A stretch of DNA of 64,000 nucleotides from FEN-1297 sp963834015 (GTDB lineage Bacteria; Bacteroidota; Ignavibacteria; Ignavibacteriales; Ignavibacteriaceae): NCBI GenBank assembly GCA_963834015.1, contig CAWIAG010000003.1, positions 1-64,000 of the forward strand, given 5' to 3'. Positions 21,586 to 30,090 of this stretch are shown here, piece by piece. A program made the translations under genes and the position numbers. Under the pieces are notes generated by a model. The model saw nothing but the letters and a program-made list of their open reading frames with translations, was not told the origin of the DNA and ran no database searches. Position 1 is the first letter of the stretch, and the number at the start of each line of letters is the position of its first letter.

Positions 21586-23010
21586 ATGAAAACAGACAAA
21601 GTAAAAATAGGGCTATTCTCAATTGGTCTTAATACTTATTGGGATCAATTTCCGGGATTACTAAACAGGCTTGATGACTACCGCAAAATAATATCTATGA
21701 GATTATGCCAGTACGGCGCTGAAGTTATCGATGCTCAAATGGTAGATACCGTAGAAAAAGCACGGGAAGCAGGTGATTTGTTTGCCAGGGAAAACGTCTC
21801 GGTTATTTTTCTCTACATATCCACTTATGCTCTTTCCTCAACCGTATTACCGGTAGTCCAAAAGTTAAATGTCCCGGTAATCATTCTTAATCTGCAGCCC
21901 GTGCCGGCTATTGATTATGAAACATTCAACAAACTTAATGACCGCGGAAAAATGACTGGTGAATGGCTTGCACATTGCCAGGCATGCTCTGTTCCTGAAA
22001 TCGCAAGTGTGTTTAACCGTTCAGACATTCGCTATGAATTTGTTACCGGCTATATGGAAGATAAAATAGCCTGGAAAGAAATTGAAGACTGGATTGATGC
22101 GGCAAATGTAGCAGGTGTAATGAGAACAAATAATCTGGGTATCCTCGGGCACTATTATAATGGAATGCTCGATGTCTATACCGATTTAACTCAACAATGC
22201 GCTGTTTTTGGAACTCATATAGAACTTGTAGAGATGTGTGAATTAAAAAAATACCGTGATGAAATTATTGAATCGCAGGTTGTAAATAAAATGATTGAAT
22301 TCGACCGGGAATTTGAAGTCTCACCAAATTGCTCAACTGAAGAACTTGAACGTGCGGCACGGACGTCTATAGCTCTTGACAAACTTGTGGATGCCCATAA
22401 ATTAGGCTCACTTGCTTATTATTATGAAGGTACTGATGGAAATGACTATGAAAACATAGCTGCATCGGTAATAGCTGGTAATACTCTTTTAACAGGAAAA
22501 AATATTCCCGTTGCAGGAGAATGTGAAGTAAAAAATGCACAGGCTATGAAGATAATGGATTCGTTTGGAACAGGCGGGTCATTCTCAGAATTTTATGCAA
22601 TGGATTTTAATGATGATATTGTAATGCTGGGACACGATGGCCCCGCTCACTTTAGGATTGCCGAAGGAAAGGTTAAGTTAGTACCTCTGCCGATTTATCA
22701 TGGTAAACCCGGTCAGGGCCTTTCTATTCAAATGACGGTTAAAAACGGACCTGTAACATTATTATCAGTAGTGCAGGGTAAAAGTGGTCTATTTTTACTT
22801 ACAGCACAAGGCGAATCTGTACCAGGCCCCGTACTTGAGATAGGCAACACCAACAGCCGTTACCGTTTTTCCATTGGTGCTCGTGAGTTCATTAACTTGT
22901 GGTCAAAACAGGGACCGGCACACCATTGTGCAATCGGTATTGGTCACATTGCGGGAAAGATAGAAAAACTTGGAGTGCTTCTTGGAATACCTGTAGTAAA
23001 AATTTGTTAG
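21586..23010 (+). CDS. L-arabinose/L-fucose isomerase family protein
   Basis: With the ATG at 21586 the product has 474 residues. GAGG lies 5 bases ahead, and the longer frame from 21529 would overlap the previous gene out of frame. It is cytosolic, with no signal. The protein has the AraA/FucI Rossmann-like N-terminus (KIGLFSIGLNTYWDQFPGL) and metal/substrate elements: Glu in VAGECEVKNA, His in MLGHDGPAH, and GPAHHCAIGIGH near the end. Family members interconvert aldoses and ketoses such as L-arabinose/L-ribulose. Its place after GH127 and rhamnosidases fits use of released L-arabinose or a related sugar. No kinase or epimerase is adjacent. The substrate is inferred. Confidence 0.75.
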   Translation: MKTDKVKIGLFSIGLNTYWDQFPGLLNRLDDYRKIISMRLCQYGAEVIDAQMVDTVEKAREAGDLFARENVSVIFLYISTYALSSTVLPVVQKLNVPVIILNLQPVPAIDYETFNKLNDRGKMTGEWLAHCQACSVPEIASVFNRSDIRYEFVTGYMEDKIAWKEIEDWIDAANVAGVMRTNNLGILGHYYNGMLDVYTDLTQQCAVFGTHIELVEMCELKKYRDEIIESQVVNKMIEFDREFEVSPNCSTEELERAARTSIALDKLVDAHKLGSLAYYYEGTDGNDYENIAASVIAGNTLLTGKNIPVAGECEVKNAQAMKIMDSFGTGGSFSEFYAMDFNDDIVMLGHDGPAHFRIAEGKVKLVPLPIYHGKPGQGLSIQMTVKNGPVTLLSVVQGKSGLFLLTAQGESVPGPVLEIGNTNSRYRFSIGAREFINLWSKQGPAHHCAIGIGHIAGKIEKLGVLLGIPVVKIC

Positions 23011-23432
23011 CGTATCAACCCGTTTAATTCAAAAATTGATTCACATTCATTCTTCAATTAATATTATTAAAAAAAATACTTAAAGAAATAGTACAATATT
23101 TTTATAGGCATCTTTTAAAGAAACAAAGGCAAAGTTTTACTCGCCCGGTCTTTATAAAATTTGTATGAATTCTCTCGGCTTATTAAAATAAAGAGAACAT
23201 TTTCGAGAAGTATATTTTTAAAAAATGAATTTCAAATAATTTAAGCAGAAATTATTTCTATCTCCTTATTTTTTTTTCTTTGCTGCTTTATTCTTGAATG
23301 AATTCTGGATTTTATAACCAATATTAACATTTTAATTGATTTAGTAGGCAATTGATGAATATTGCAGTTCATAAGATGGTGAAGAATGTTTATGGCATTT
23401 AATTTGAAACTGATATAAAAAAAATTTTTTTC

Positions 23433-23462
23433 TTGACAATAATAAATGAAAAACAATATATT
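23433..23462 (+). promoter_or_regulatory. Sigma70-type promoter of the lacI-type gene
   Basis: TTGACA (23433-23438), an 18-base spacer, then TATATT (23457-23462). Transcription would start near 23470, leaving a leader of about 250 bases before the start codon at 23719. Confidence 0.65.
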
Positions 23463-23485
23463 TCGCTTAATGGTTTGCGAAAACC
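23461..23485. promoter_or_regulatory. LacI-type operator overlapping the promoter
   Basis: TTTCGC (23461-23466) and GCGAAA (23477-23482) form an inverted repeat with a 10-base spacer. GGTTTGCGAAAACC (23472-23485) is itself near-palindromic with a central CG, as in LacI-family operators. It spans the -10 box and start site, so binding should block transcription. TTGCGAAA recurs at 23591-23598. Autoregulation by the downstream LacI protein is inferred. Confidence 0.5.
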
Positions 23486-23529
23486 TTTAAGGAATAATTT
23501 ATTAAGGTGTAATATAGAAAATGATATAT

Positions 23530-23553
23530 TGTGACTTATGCTGCGAAGCTGTG
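23530..23553 (+). promoter_or_regulatory. Shared 24-bp motif, copy 2
   Basis: See copy 1 at 11392-11415: 20 of 24 positions match, and the distance to the next start codon (about 190 bp) is nearly the same. Here it lies about 60 bases downstream of the predicted transcription start, so it would be in the leader RNA if that start is right. Confidence 0.4.
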
Positions 23554-23718
23554 AATTGGAAAAAAAAATTTTCCGTGTTTACTTAATGCATTGCGAAATC
23601 AATTAAGTTAAAACTTACTATTTAACTATATCATCGTTATTACAAATGTTACTCTATTATCCAAATTGTTCCCCAATATTCAATCGATCCGATCTTTTCA
23701 ATATAGAATGTTAAAACA

Positions 23719-24729
23719 ATGCGAAGCGTAAGAAAGAAAATAACGCTGAAAGATATTGCAAATATACTTTCTGTAACACCTGCAACCGTATCAAAGGCGC
23801 TTAGAGACAGCGATGATATTTCTTCCGGGATGAAGCAGAAGGTAAATAACACAGCAAAAGAGTTGGGCTACCGCCCAAATATTCTGGCAAGATCCCTGAT
23901 CAGTAATAGAAGTAGAATATTGGGAATACTTATCCCCGACTTGCGGATTTCATTTTTTTCTGAAGCCGTAAGAGGTATGTATGAGGAAGCAAGCCGTAAA
24001 GGTTATGAAACAATTTTACTTGTACATGATGAGAAGAAAGATAAAGAAAAAGAAAAGATAGAATTTTTATCGGACATACATGTTGACGGCATATTGCTGA
24101 ATGCGGCGGGGGGAAGAGGTAATTATTGGTTATTTAGAAAATTATCTGAAGAGGGAATAAAATTAGTATGCTGGGACAGGAAGCTTGATGGTCTGGGTTA
24201 TAGGTCTGTAACTATAGATGATAAAAAAGCTTCATATGAACTAACTAAGAAGATAATAAATCAGGGAAGAAAGAGGATTTTATTCTTAGGGCCAAATACC
24301 GGGATACCCGTTGCAAGAGACCGGTTTGAAGGATACAGGATGGCGCTTAGCGAACATTGTATTGAGTTCGATCCGGACCTTGTTTTGCAGACATTTAGAA
24401 ACTATGCGGACAGTTATAAAAAGATGGATTGCTTCCTTACTAAGAAAGTAAAAATAGATGGAGTAATAAGTGTTGGTGGATTGATGACTTATGGTGCGGG
24501 GAAAGCCATATTAGATCATGATCTATTAATTCCGGAAGATATAATAATAGGAGAGTTCGGTGATAATGATATAGTATCAAGGTTAGGAGTCCCATTTTAT
24601 ACAGTTGATCAGAACCCATATAAAATTGGTAAAGCTTCGGTGGACCTGTTAATAAAGTTAATAGAATCGAAAAACGATGTGAATTCTTTCCATGATATTA
24701 TAATTGAATCTAAAATTCTTGAAAGATAA
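23719..24729 (+). CDS. LacI-family transcriptional regulator
   Basis: This 336-residue protein has an N-terminal LacI helix-turn-helix and hinge (residues 8-55; ITLKDIANILSVTPATVSKALRDSDDISSG, LGYRPNILARSLISNRS) and a periplasmic-binding-like sensor domain (60-336; ILGILIPDLRISFFSEAVRGM, VDGILLNAAGG, ...GEFGDNDIVSRLGVPFYTVDQ). Such repressors leave DNA when they bind a sugar or sugar phosphate. The gene is preceded by a promoter and a plausible operator. It stands just ahead of the TonB receptor gene, which it probably controls along with itself. The ligand is unknown. Confidence 0.92.
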   Translation: MRSVRKKITLKDIANILSVTPATVSKALRDSDDISSGMKQKVNNTAKELGYRPNILARSLISNRSRILGILIPDLRISFFSEAVRGMYEEASRKGYETILLVHDEKKDKEKEKIEFLSDIHVDGILLNAAGGRGNYWLFRKLSEEGIKLVCWDRKLDGLGYRSVTIDDKKASYELTKKIINQGRKRILFLGPNTGIPVARDRFEGYRMALSEHCIEFDPDLVLQTFRNYADSYKKMDCFLTKKVKIDGVISVGGLMTYGAGKAILDHDLLIPEDIIIGEFGDNDIVSRLGVPFYTVDQNPYKIGKASVDLLIKLIESKNDVNSFHDIIIESKILER

Positions 24730-24887
24730 AAAATGCTGATAATAATAAAAAAGTTCTTTTATCCGCATAATGAAAAGTTGTATTGTTAACTATTTATATC
24801 AAGAAATGCAGTAACTAAAAATTTTAATTCAAAAAATATCTAATTATAAAACAAAGAACATTTCAAATAAATAAAAAGGAAGTTATA

Positions 24888-27887
24888 ATGAGAACTAACA
24901 TACGGATTAGTTTTTTAGTATTTATAATTTTGGGACTGGTATTCACAGAAGTGGCATTTTCACAAAGCGTACCTAAAGGTGGTATCAGAGGACAGGTAAA
25001 AGGCTCTGATACAAAAAGCCCTTTGCCATACGCAATTGTAATGGTTGTTGGAACAAATAACGGCACCACCACAGATGTGGATGGTAATTTTATCCTGAGC
25101 AATGTTAACCCGGGCAAACAACAAATTAAAATTTCATATGTGGGATATCTTGATAAGACATTAGATGTTGAAGTTAAATCCGGGAAGATTGCAGTTATTA
25201 ATACTACGCTGGAGATAACATCTATAGCCGGTAAAGAGGTTGTCATAACTTCTCAAAGAACCGGGCAGCAGAATGCTATAAATGAGCAGGTAAATTCAAC
25301 TTCTATAGTAAATATTGTAGCCCCTGACCGTTTACAGGAAAACCCGGATGCTAATGCTGCAGAAGCAATAGGACGTCTTCCCGGGATATCACTTGTAAGG
25401 AGCGGCGGTGAAGGCACTAATGTTGTTATACGCGGATTAGATCCTAAATACAGCGAAATAACTATCGATGGTATCCAGGTTCCTTCTACGAGTTCTACCG
25501 ATAGAAGTACAGACATTTCGGGCATCTCTCAATATGTTTTACAGGGCGTTGAAGTTTATAAGTCACTAACTCCGGATATGGATGGTAATGCTACGGCGGG
25601 CTCAATTAACTTAAAACTGAATGAAGCGCCTGAAGGTTTTCACGCTAATATTATGGCTCAGGGCGGTTACAATCATTTAAATGATTATTATAATAATTTC
25701 AAATTGCAGGCAAATCTGAGCGACAGGTTTTTTGATAATAAGCTGGGGGTTTTGCTTGATATGGGTTCCGAACAGGTTAACAGAAGCGACGAACTTATGA
25801 CGGCTGATTATGGTGCAGTTTCTACTATATCGGCAAATGGCCAGCTTCCACAACTATATGTTAATGATATCAATTTAAGTGACAATACAAGAATAAATTA
25901 CAGAACATCCGGAAGTTTAGTTCTGGATTATAAATACGGAACCGATTCCAAACTAGTGTTTTATAACTTCTTTTCACATTCATCGCAGGATTTCACAGGC
26001 GCTGAAAAATCATTTGACTTACATGATCAAAATCGTACCGTATGGGACTATTTTGCCCAAAATATCGGTTCCGGTAATGAACTATATATGAGTTCATTGA
26101 AGGGTGATAATAAATTTAGTTCTGTTGACTTTTCTTATGGCGTTGCTTTTTCCCAGACACATGTTTATACACCTAATTCCAGAACCTGGGATTTTTATTA
26201 TAATGGCGGAGTACCATCGGCTTATACAGATACATCGAACAGAAGTTTACCTTTAGGGCAAATTGCTAATGCAGTAAACAGCAACCTTTCTACAGTTTCA
26301 GCTTTACAAAATACTATAATTGGACCCGTTGGCGTTTCATCTGAAGATGATATGGACCGGATAATAACTCCATATTTTGATGCAAAAATCAATCTGCAGT
26401 TTGACAACAATACATCAGGTTATATCAAATTCGGCGCTAAATATAAAAACGAAGATAAGACAAGGTACTATGCAGATTATTCCGAATGGCTGGGGCCTGT
26501 AAATTTTCCTCAATTTGGCGATACAATTACAAAATATTTCTCATGGGTTGATGTAATAGACAGGGCTTTAACGGCAAATGGATTCCAAAACGGTAACCTT
26601 AATAATTTCCTGGGAGGGCAATATAATTTTGGCTGGTATCCAAGTTTCAACCGGTTAAATCAGCTTATGAACTGGTATGCAACCTGGTCGCACTATTATT
26701 GGGTTAACCCGAATATCGGAACAAGCGCACAAATGCTGTTAAGGCCGGATATTAACGGCGAGCAGGCGAATAATTATAAATTCAAGGAAAATTATTTTGG
26801 TACATATTTAATGGGGCAACTGGATTTAGGCAGTATGGTTACTATTATTCCCGGCGTCCGTTATGAAAAAGTCAATGATAATTTAAATGGCTGGTGGACG
26901 CTTTCAATCCCTTACCCTACGTCTACTAACGGTCATTCGCTCTATGCCACTCATGAAGATGATTATTTACTGCCCGACGGACATTTAATAATAAGGCCGA
27001 ATGATTGGATGCATATCCATTTCTCATATACAAATTCATTAAACAGGCCGGATTATGTTAGCCTTGAGCCTCTTACATATATCAACACAAGTACTTCACC
27101 TCAAACTCTTAATGAAGGAAATCCTAATCTAAAGCCTGAGTATTGGAGCAATTATGATCTTCAGGTTGCTTTCTTTAATAACGAAATAGGATACTTCGGA
27201 GTTAACGGTTTTTATAAAATTGCTAAAAATGTAATATGGACTCCCGTATATGTCAGAATGCCCGGCATGCCTATACCGGCCGGCTATGAAGATATTTTCA
27301 CAAATAACTCGGTTATAAATATAACGCAGCCTGTTAATATGAGCTATCCCGTTTATGTAAAAGGTTTAGAATTTGAATGGCAGACAAATTTCTGGTATTT
27401 GCCAAAACCGTTTAGTTATTTTTCCTTATATACCAACTATACTTTGATGAGTTCATCAACAAAGTACCCGACATATACAACTTTGGATGAACAAGTTGGA
27501 ACAACAAGCAGAGGGGCGCCAATCTACCAATTAATTACCAATTATTATATAAATGACGGTGCAATGGTAAATCAACCTAATAACATTGCAAATTGTTCAT
27601 TAGGATATAACTATGAGGGATTAAACGTATGGTTGTCATACGAATTTTCAGGTCAAAAACTTGCGGCATGGAATCCTCAGTCGGAGTTTAGTACCAACAG
27701 CTTAAGCTTCCAGAGATGGGATTTGCAGGTAACACAGAAACTGCCGATTCAAAACCTGTCGGCCTTATTTAACTTTGCTAACATAAATAACCCGACAGAA
27801 ACTCAAAAGCTAGTCGGCGATCCAAGGCCTACTTCCCAGGAAAACTATGGCTGGACAATCGATCTTGGACTTAAGTATGTATTCTAA
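24888..27887 (+). CDS. TonB-dependent outer-membrane receptor for oligosaccharide uptake
   Basis: This 999-residue protein has a signal peptide (to about VAFSQ), then a carboxypeptidase-regulatory-like beta-sandwich (30-110; GGIRGQVKGSDTKSPLPYAIV, TDVDGNFILSNVNPG). The plug domain follows (about 125-240; PDANAAEAIGRLPGISLVRSG, NVVIRGLDPKYSEITIDG), then a 22-strand barrel ending in aromatic Phe (LGLKYVF). It is the Caulobacter/Xanthomonas-like receptor type rather than classical SusC, and no SusD gene follows. It would move glycan fragments across the outer membrane using TonB/ExbBD energy, which must be encoded elsewhere. It is 158 bp after the LacI gene. Its likely partner is the next gene. 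Confidence 0.9.
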   Translation: MRTNIRISFLVFIILGLVFTEVAFSQSVPKGGIRGQVKGSDTKSPLPYAIVMVVGTNNGTTTDVDGNFILSNVNPGKQQIKISYVGYLDKTLDVEVKSGKIAVINTTLEITSIAGKEVVITSQRTGQQNAINEQVNSTSIVNIVAPDRLQENPDANAAEAIGRLPGISLVRSGGEGTNVVIRGLDPKYSEITIDGIQVPSTSSTDRSTDISGISQYVLQGVEVYKSLTPDMDGNATAGSINLKLNEAPEGFHANIMAQGGYNHLNDYYNNFKLQANLSDRFFDNKLGVLLDMGSEQVNRSDELMTADYGAVSTISANGQLPQLYVNDINLSDNTRINYRTSGSLVLDYKYGTDSKLVFYNFFSHSSQDFTGAEKSFDLHDQNRTVWDYFAQNIGSGNELYMSSLKGDNKFSSVDFSYGVAFSQTHVYTPNSRTWDFYYNGGVPSAYTDTSNRSLPLGQIANAVNSNLSTVSALQNTIIGPVGVSSEDDMDRIITPYFDAKINLQFDNNTSGYIKFGAKYKNEDKTRYYADYSEWLGPVNFPQFGDTITKYFSWVDVIDRALTANGFQNGNLNNFLGGQYNFGWYPSFNRLNQLMNWYATWSHYYWVNPNIGTSAQMLLRPDINGEQANNYKFKENYFGTYLMGQLDLGSMVTIIPGVRYEKVNDNLNGWWTLSIPYPTSTNGHSLYATHEDDYLLPDGHLIIRPNDWMHIHFSYTNSLNRPDYVSLEPLTYINTSTSPQTLNEGNPNLKPEYWSNYDLQVAFFNNEIGYFGVNGFYKIAKNVIWTPVYVRMPGMPIPAGYEDIFTNNSVINITQPVNMSYPVYVKGLEFEWQTNFWYLPKPFSYFSLYTNYTLMSSSTKYPTYTTLDEQVGTTSRGAPIYQLITNYYINDGAMVNQPNNIANCSLGYNYEGLNVWLSYEFSGQKLAAWNPQSEFSTNSLSFQRWDLQVTQKLPIQNLSALFNFANINNPTETQKLVGDPRPTSQENYGWTIDLGLKYVF

Positions 27888-27966
27888 CAGGTATACTATA
27901 AGTTATTAAATAATGCATATAACTAAATTATTTAGAACAAACACATTTATATAAAATAAAAAAAGG

Positions 27967-27984
27967 AAGGAGGTAATCCGGCTG
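27967..27984 (+). promoter_or_regulatory. Extended anti-16S-like sequence in intergenic region
   Basis: AAGGAGGTAATCCGGCTG is close to the reverse complement of the 16S rRNA 3' end, with one A-C mismatch and two G-U pairs over 18 positions compared with the common bacterial tail. No start codon follows at a usable distance. A second AAAGGAGGT is at 28030-28038 and the true AGGAG is at about 28099. It might be a ribosome standby site in the leader of 28108. Confidence 0.35.
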
Positions 27985-28107
27985 ATATTTCATCAGATGT
28001 TGTTTTATAAATATTAGTTGAGATTTAAAAAAGGAGGTTAAAGGAATAAGCAAATTCAATTTTCAGAACAATTAATTTTTTTATTTAACTTATTATTAGG
28101 AGATAGT

Positions 28108-29916
28108 ATGAAAAGGTTACCATTTTTTCTGGTGTTCTTTTTTATGAGTGTTACATTATTGGCTCAGACATATTTAGACGTTACTCCCGGATATGGAACA
28201 TTGAATGCAGCCATAGCAGCCAATCAGGGTAATGTAATATATCGTTTGCAGGCAGGCGGGTGGTATGGTTTAAATGCAATAATATCAAATGCAGGTTTCA
28301 ATTTAACTATAGTAGGAACCACACCTGCAAACAGTACAACAATGAAAGCAGAGATCCAAACCGGTAGTGACGCAACAGGCGTACCATTTGTAAACATGTT
28401 CCAAATTTCACAGAATCTTACATTAAAAAATCTATTTATAGTAGACGCTAATTCAAATAACGTTCAGGCAGGAAGTTTTCTGATAGCAATGCTTGCCACC
28501 GCAACCGTAACAATTGACAGTTGCGTATTTGATCCTTTAAGCATCACAAATCAATTACTGTCAGCGGGCAGCAGTACATTTCCGAGAGCATATTTTACAA
28601 ATAACCTATTGCTTCGTTCCGGACAGGAAACCGATCCAAATGACGGTGCATTGTTTGAAATCGGCGGCGCAACAGGTAATGGCTGGGATACTCTGTATGT
28701 AGAAAATAATACTTTCGTAAATTCGGGTACCTGGACAGTTACTAATGATAATTTTACCAGCGGTGTAGATCATTTTGTATGGTTTAATCATAATACATTC
28801 CTGTTCCATAAAAGCCAGTTATTCTGGTCATGGTATTCCACAGCCAGATACTTCACAAACAACTTATTATACGATTTTAATACCCAGCCCTGGGTAATGG
28901 CATGGAACGCATTTTTCCCTGATGGTTCTGCAATCCCTGAAACAGATCAATCCAGATTCAGCCTTATATCAGCAGATACACTAATGATTACAGACACAAC
29001 AACCAAGGTTACAAGTTATGAAACATTCCCGTCTGTAAGAAAAGATTTTGTTGAGTATAACCTTGATTACACAAATCCGAATATTTTGTCAATCCCGGCC
29101 TGGGGACAAACACATACATTAAATAATGATGGAGTAACTCCAATACCATTGTCATATTTAATGCCTTTGGTACAGCCGGTGGATTCAATAGCAGTAAGCA
29201 GAGAAGCTCAAATGTTCAACGATCATAAAAATTTCCCTGGCTTTATGTATGGAAATGAATCTGATAATGTAGACCCGAAATGGTCACAGCCGGTAATTTA
29301 TCAGCTTGAAGATTCACTTATAGCATGGTCATTAATAGGATGCCAGGTTCATACCTGGGGTTGGAATCCGGCACTATTACCTCCAACAACAGCATGGCCA
29401 AAATACTGGTTTAATGCAGACACTAACGGTTTAGGCAATCCAACAGCATGGCCAAGATTTGACGGAACATACACAAATAAACAAGTTCTGACATCATCAA
29501 TTGAAGGTATGCCGTTAGGCGATCTAAACTGGTTCCCAACTCAAAAAGCGCTTTGGTTAGCCAATCAAAAAGCTATTATGAGTCATATCCTTAGTGAAAA
29601 TACAGCGCAAATGAGTATAACAGGCGTTACAAAATCGAATAATAAAATACCTTATAGCTTTGCATTGTCACAGAATTATCCAAATCCATTCAATCCAACT
29701 ACAATGATACAATACAGTATTGCTAAGAGTGGTCCTGTAACATTAAAAGTATATAATGTAATTGGCCAGGTTGTTGCGACATTAGTAAATCAGCAGCAGC
29801 AGGCAGGAAACTATACTGTTAATTTCAACGCTAACCGTTTAGCTTCAGGAATTTATATGTATAGAATCGAATCAGGTAGTTTCTCTTCTACAAAGAAAAT
29901 GACTTATCTGAAGTAA
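28108..29916 (+). CDS. T9SS-sorted surface protein, probable right-handed beta-helix
   Basis: This 602-residue protein has a signal peptide (to about LLAQ). Residues about 25-290 hold short repeated strands with Asn ladders (NLTLKNLFIVDANSNN, VTIDSCVFDPLS, AYFTNNLLLRSGQ, LYVENNTFVNSG, HFVWFNHNTFLFHKS, ARYFTNNLLYDFN), the pattern of pectate-lyase-like beta-helices. The middle part is Trp/Pro-rich and unassigned. The last 80 residues are a type IX sorting domain (NYPNPFNPTT, LKVYNVIGQVVATLV). No catalytic triad was identified. The gene directly follows the TonB receptor, where SusD would be in a classical PUL, so a glycan-binding surface partner is a reasonable inference. Confidence 0.7.
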   Translation: MKRLPFFLVFFFMSVTLLAQTYLDVTPGYGTLNAAIAANQGNVIYRLQAGGWYGLNAIISNAGFNLTIVGTTPANSTTMKAEIQTGSDATGVPFVNMFQISQNLTLKNLFIVDANSNNVQAGSFLIAMLATATVTIDSCVFDPLSITNQLLSAGSSTFPRAYFTNNLLLRSGQETDPNDGALFEIGGATGNGWDTLYVENNTFVNSGTWTVTNDNFTSGVDHFVWFNHNTFLFHKSQLFWSWYSTARYFTNNLLYDFNTQPWVMAWNAFFPDGSAIPETDQSRFSLISADTLMITDTTTKVTSYETFPSVRKDFVEYNLDYTNPNILSIPAWGQTHTLNNDGVTPIPLSYLMPLVQPVDSIAVSREAQMFNDHKNFPGFMYGNESDNVDPKWSQPVIYQLEDSLIAWSLIGCQVHTWGWNPALLPPTTAWPKYWFNADTNGLGNPTAWPRFDGTYTNKQVLTSSIEGMPLGDLNWFPTQKALWLANQKAIMSHILSENTAQMSITGVTKSNNKIPYSFALSQNYPNPFNPTTMIQYSIAKSGPVTLKVYNVIGQVVATLVNQQQQAGNYTVNFNANRLASGIYMYRIESGSFSSTKKMTYLK

Positions 29917-29965
29917 TTTTTTTTCTAATATGATTTATTGTTATTTGAAGAAAATTAGTTAATAA

Positions 29966-30004
29966 AAGCAAGGCCTTTTGTTGAAAGGGGCCTTGCTTCT
30001 TATT
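29966..30004 (+). terminator. Strong terminator after the receptor operon
   Basis: AAGCAAGGCC (29966-29975) pairs with GGCCTTGCTT (29989-29998), with an inner CCTTT/AAAGG, followed by T-rich sequence. It closes the lacI-receptor-surface protein unit. Confidence 0.85.
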
Positions 30005-30090
30005 TTCATTACAGAATTATTTAATTATCTAAAAAAAGTGTGCGCGTTCAAAGCTTTATCGTAAATATTTATAAACAAAGAATTATAATA

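Larger units (their letters stand above)
23011..23718. other. Long control region upstream of lacI-type gene
   Basis: This stretch has 708 bases without a credible gene. It holds a TTGACA/TATATT promoter (23433-23462), GCGAAA-type operator elements (23461-23485 and 23591-23598), a shared motif (23530-23553), and an inverted repeat ACTTAAT/ATTAAGT (23581-23608). The first 400 bases are AT-rich with nothing I can name. Confidence 0.6.

Noticed and set aside
23117..23193. Short open stretch reading KETKAKFYSPGLYKICMNS
   Set aside because: Slightly protein-like but only about 25 codons with no start; weaker than the remnants at 11253 and 47154.
23241..23852. Two minus-strand frames in the lacI upstream region and across its start
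   Set aside because: AT-rich composition, no family likeness; the second overlaps the well-supported LacI helix-turn-helix.
24888..29916. Classical SusC/SusD polysaccharide locus
   Set aside because: The receptor is not of the SusC subtype by its plug region and the following protein has no SusD features or lipobox.
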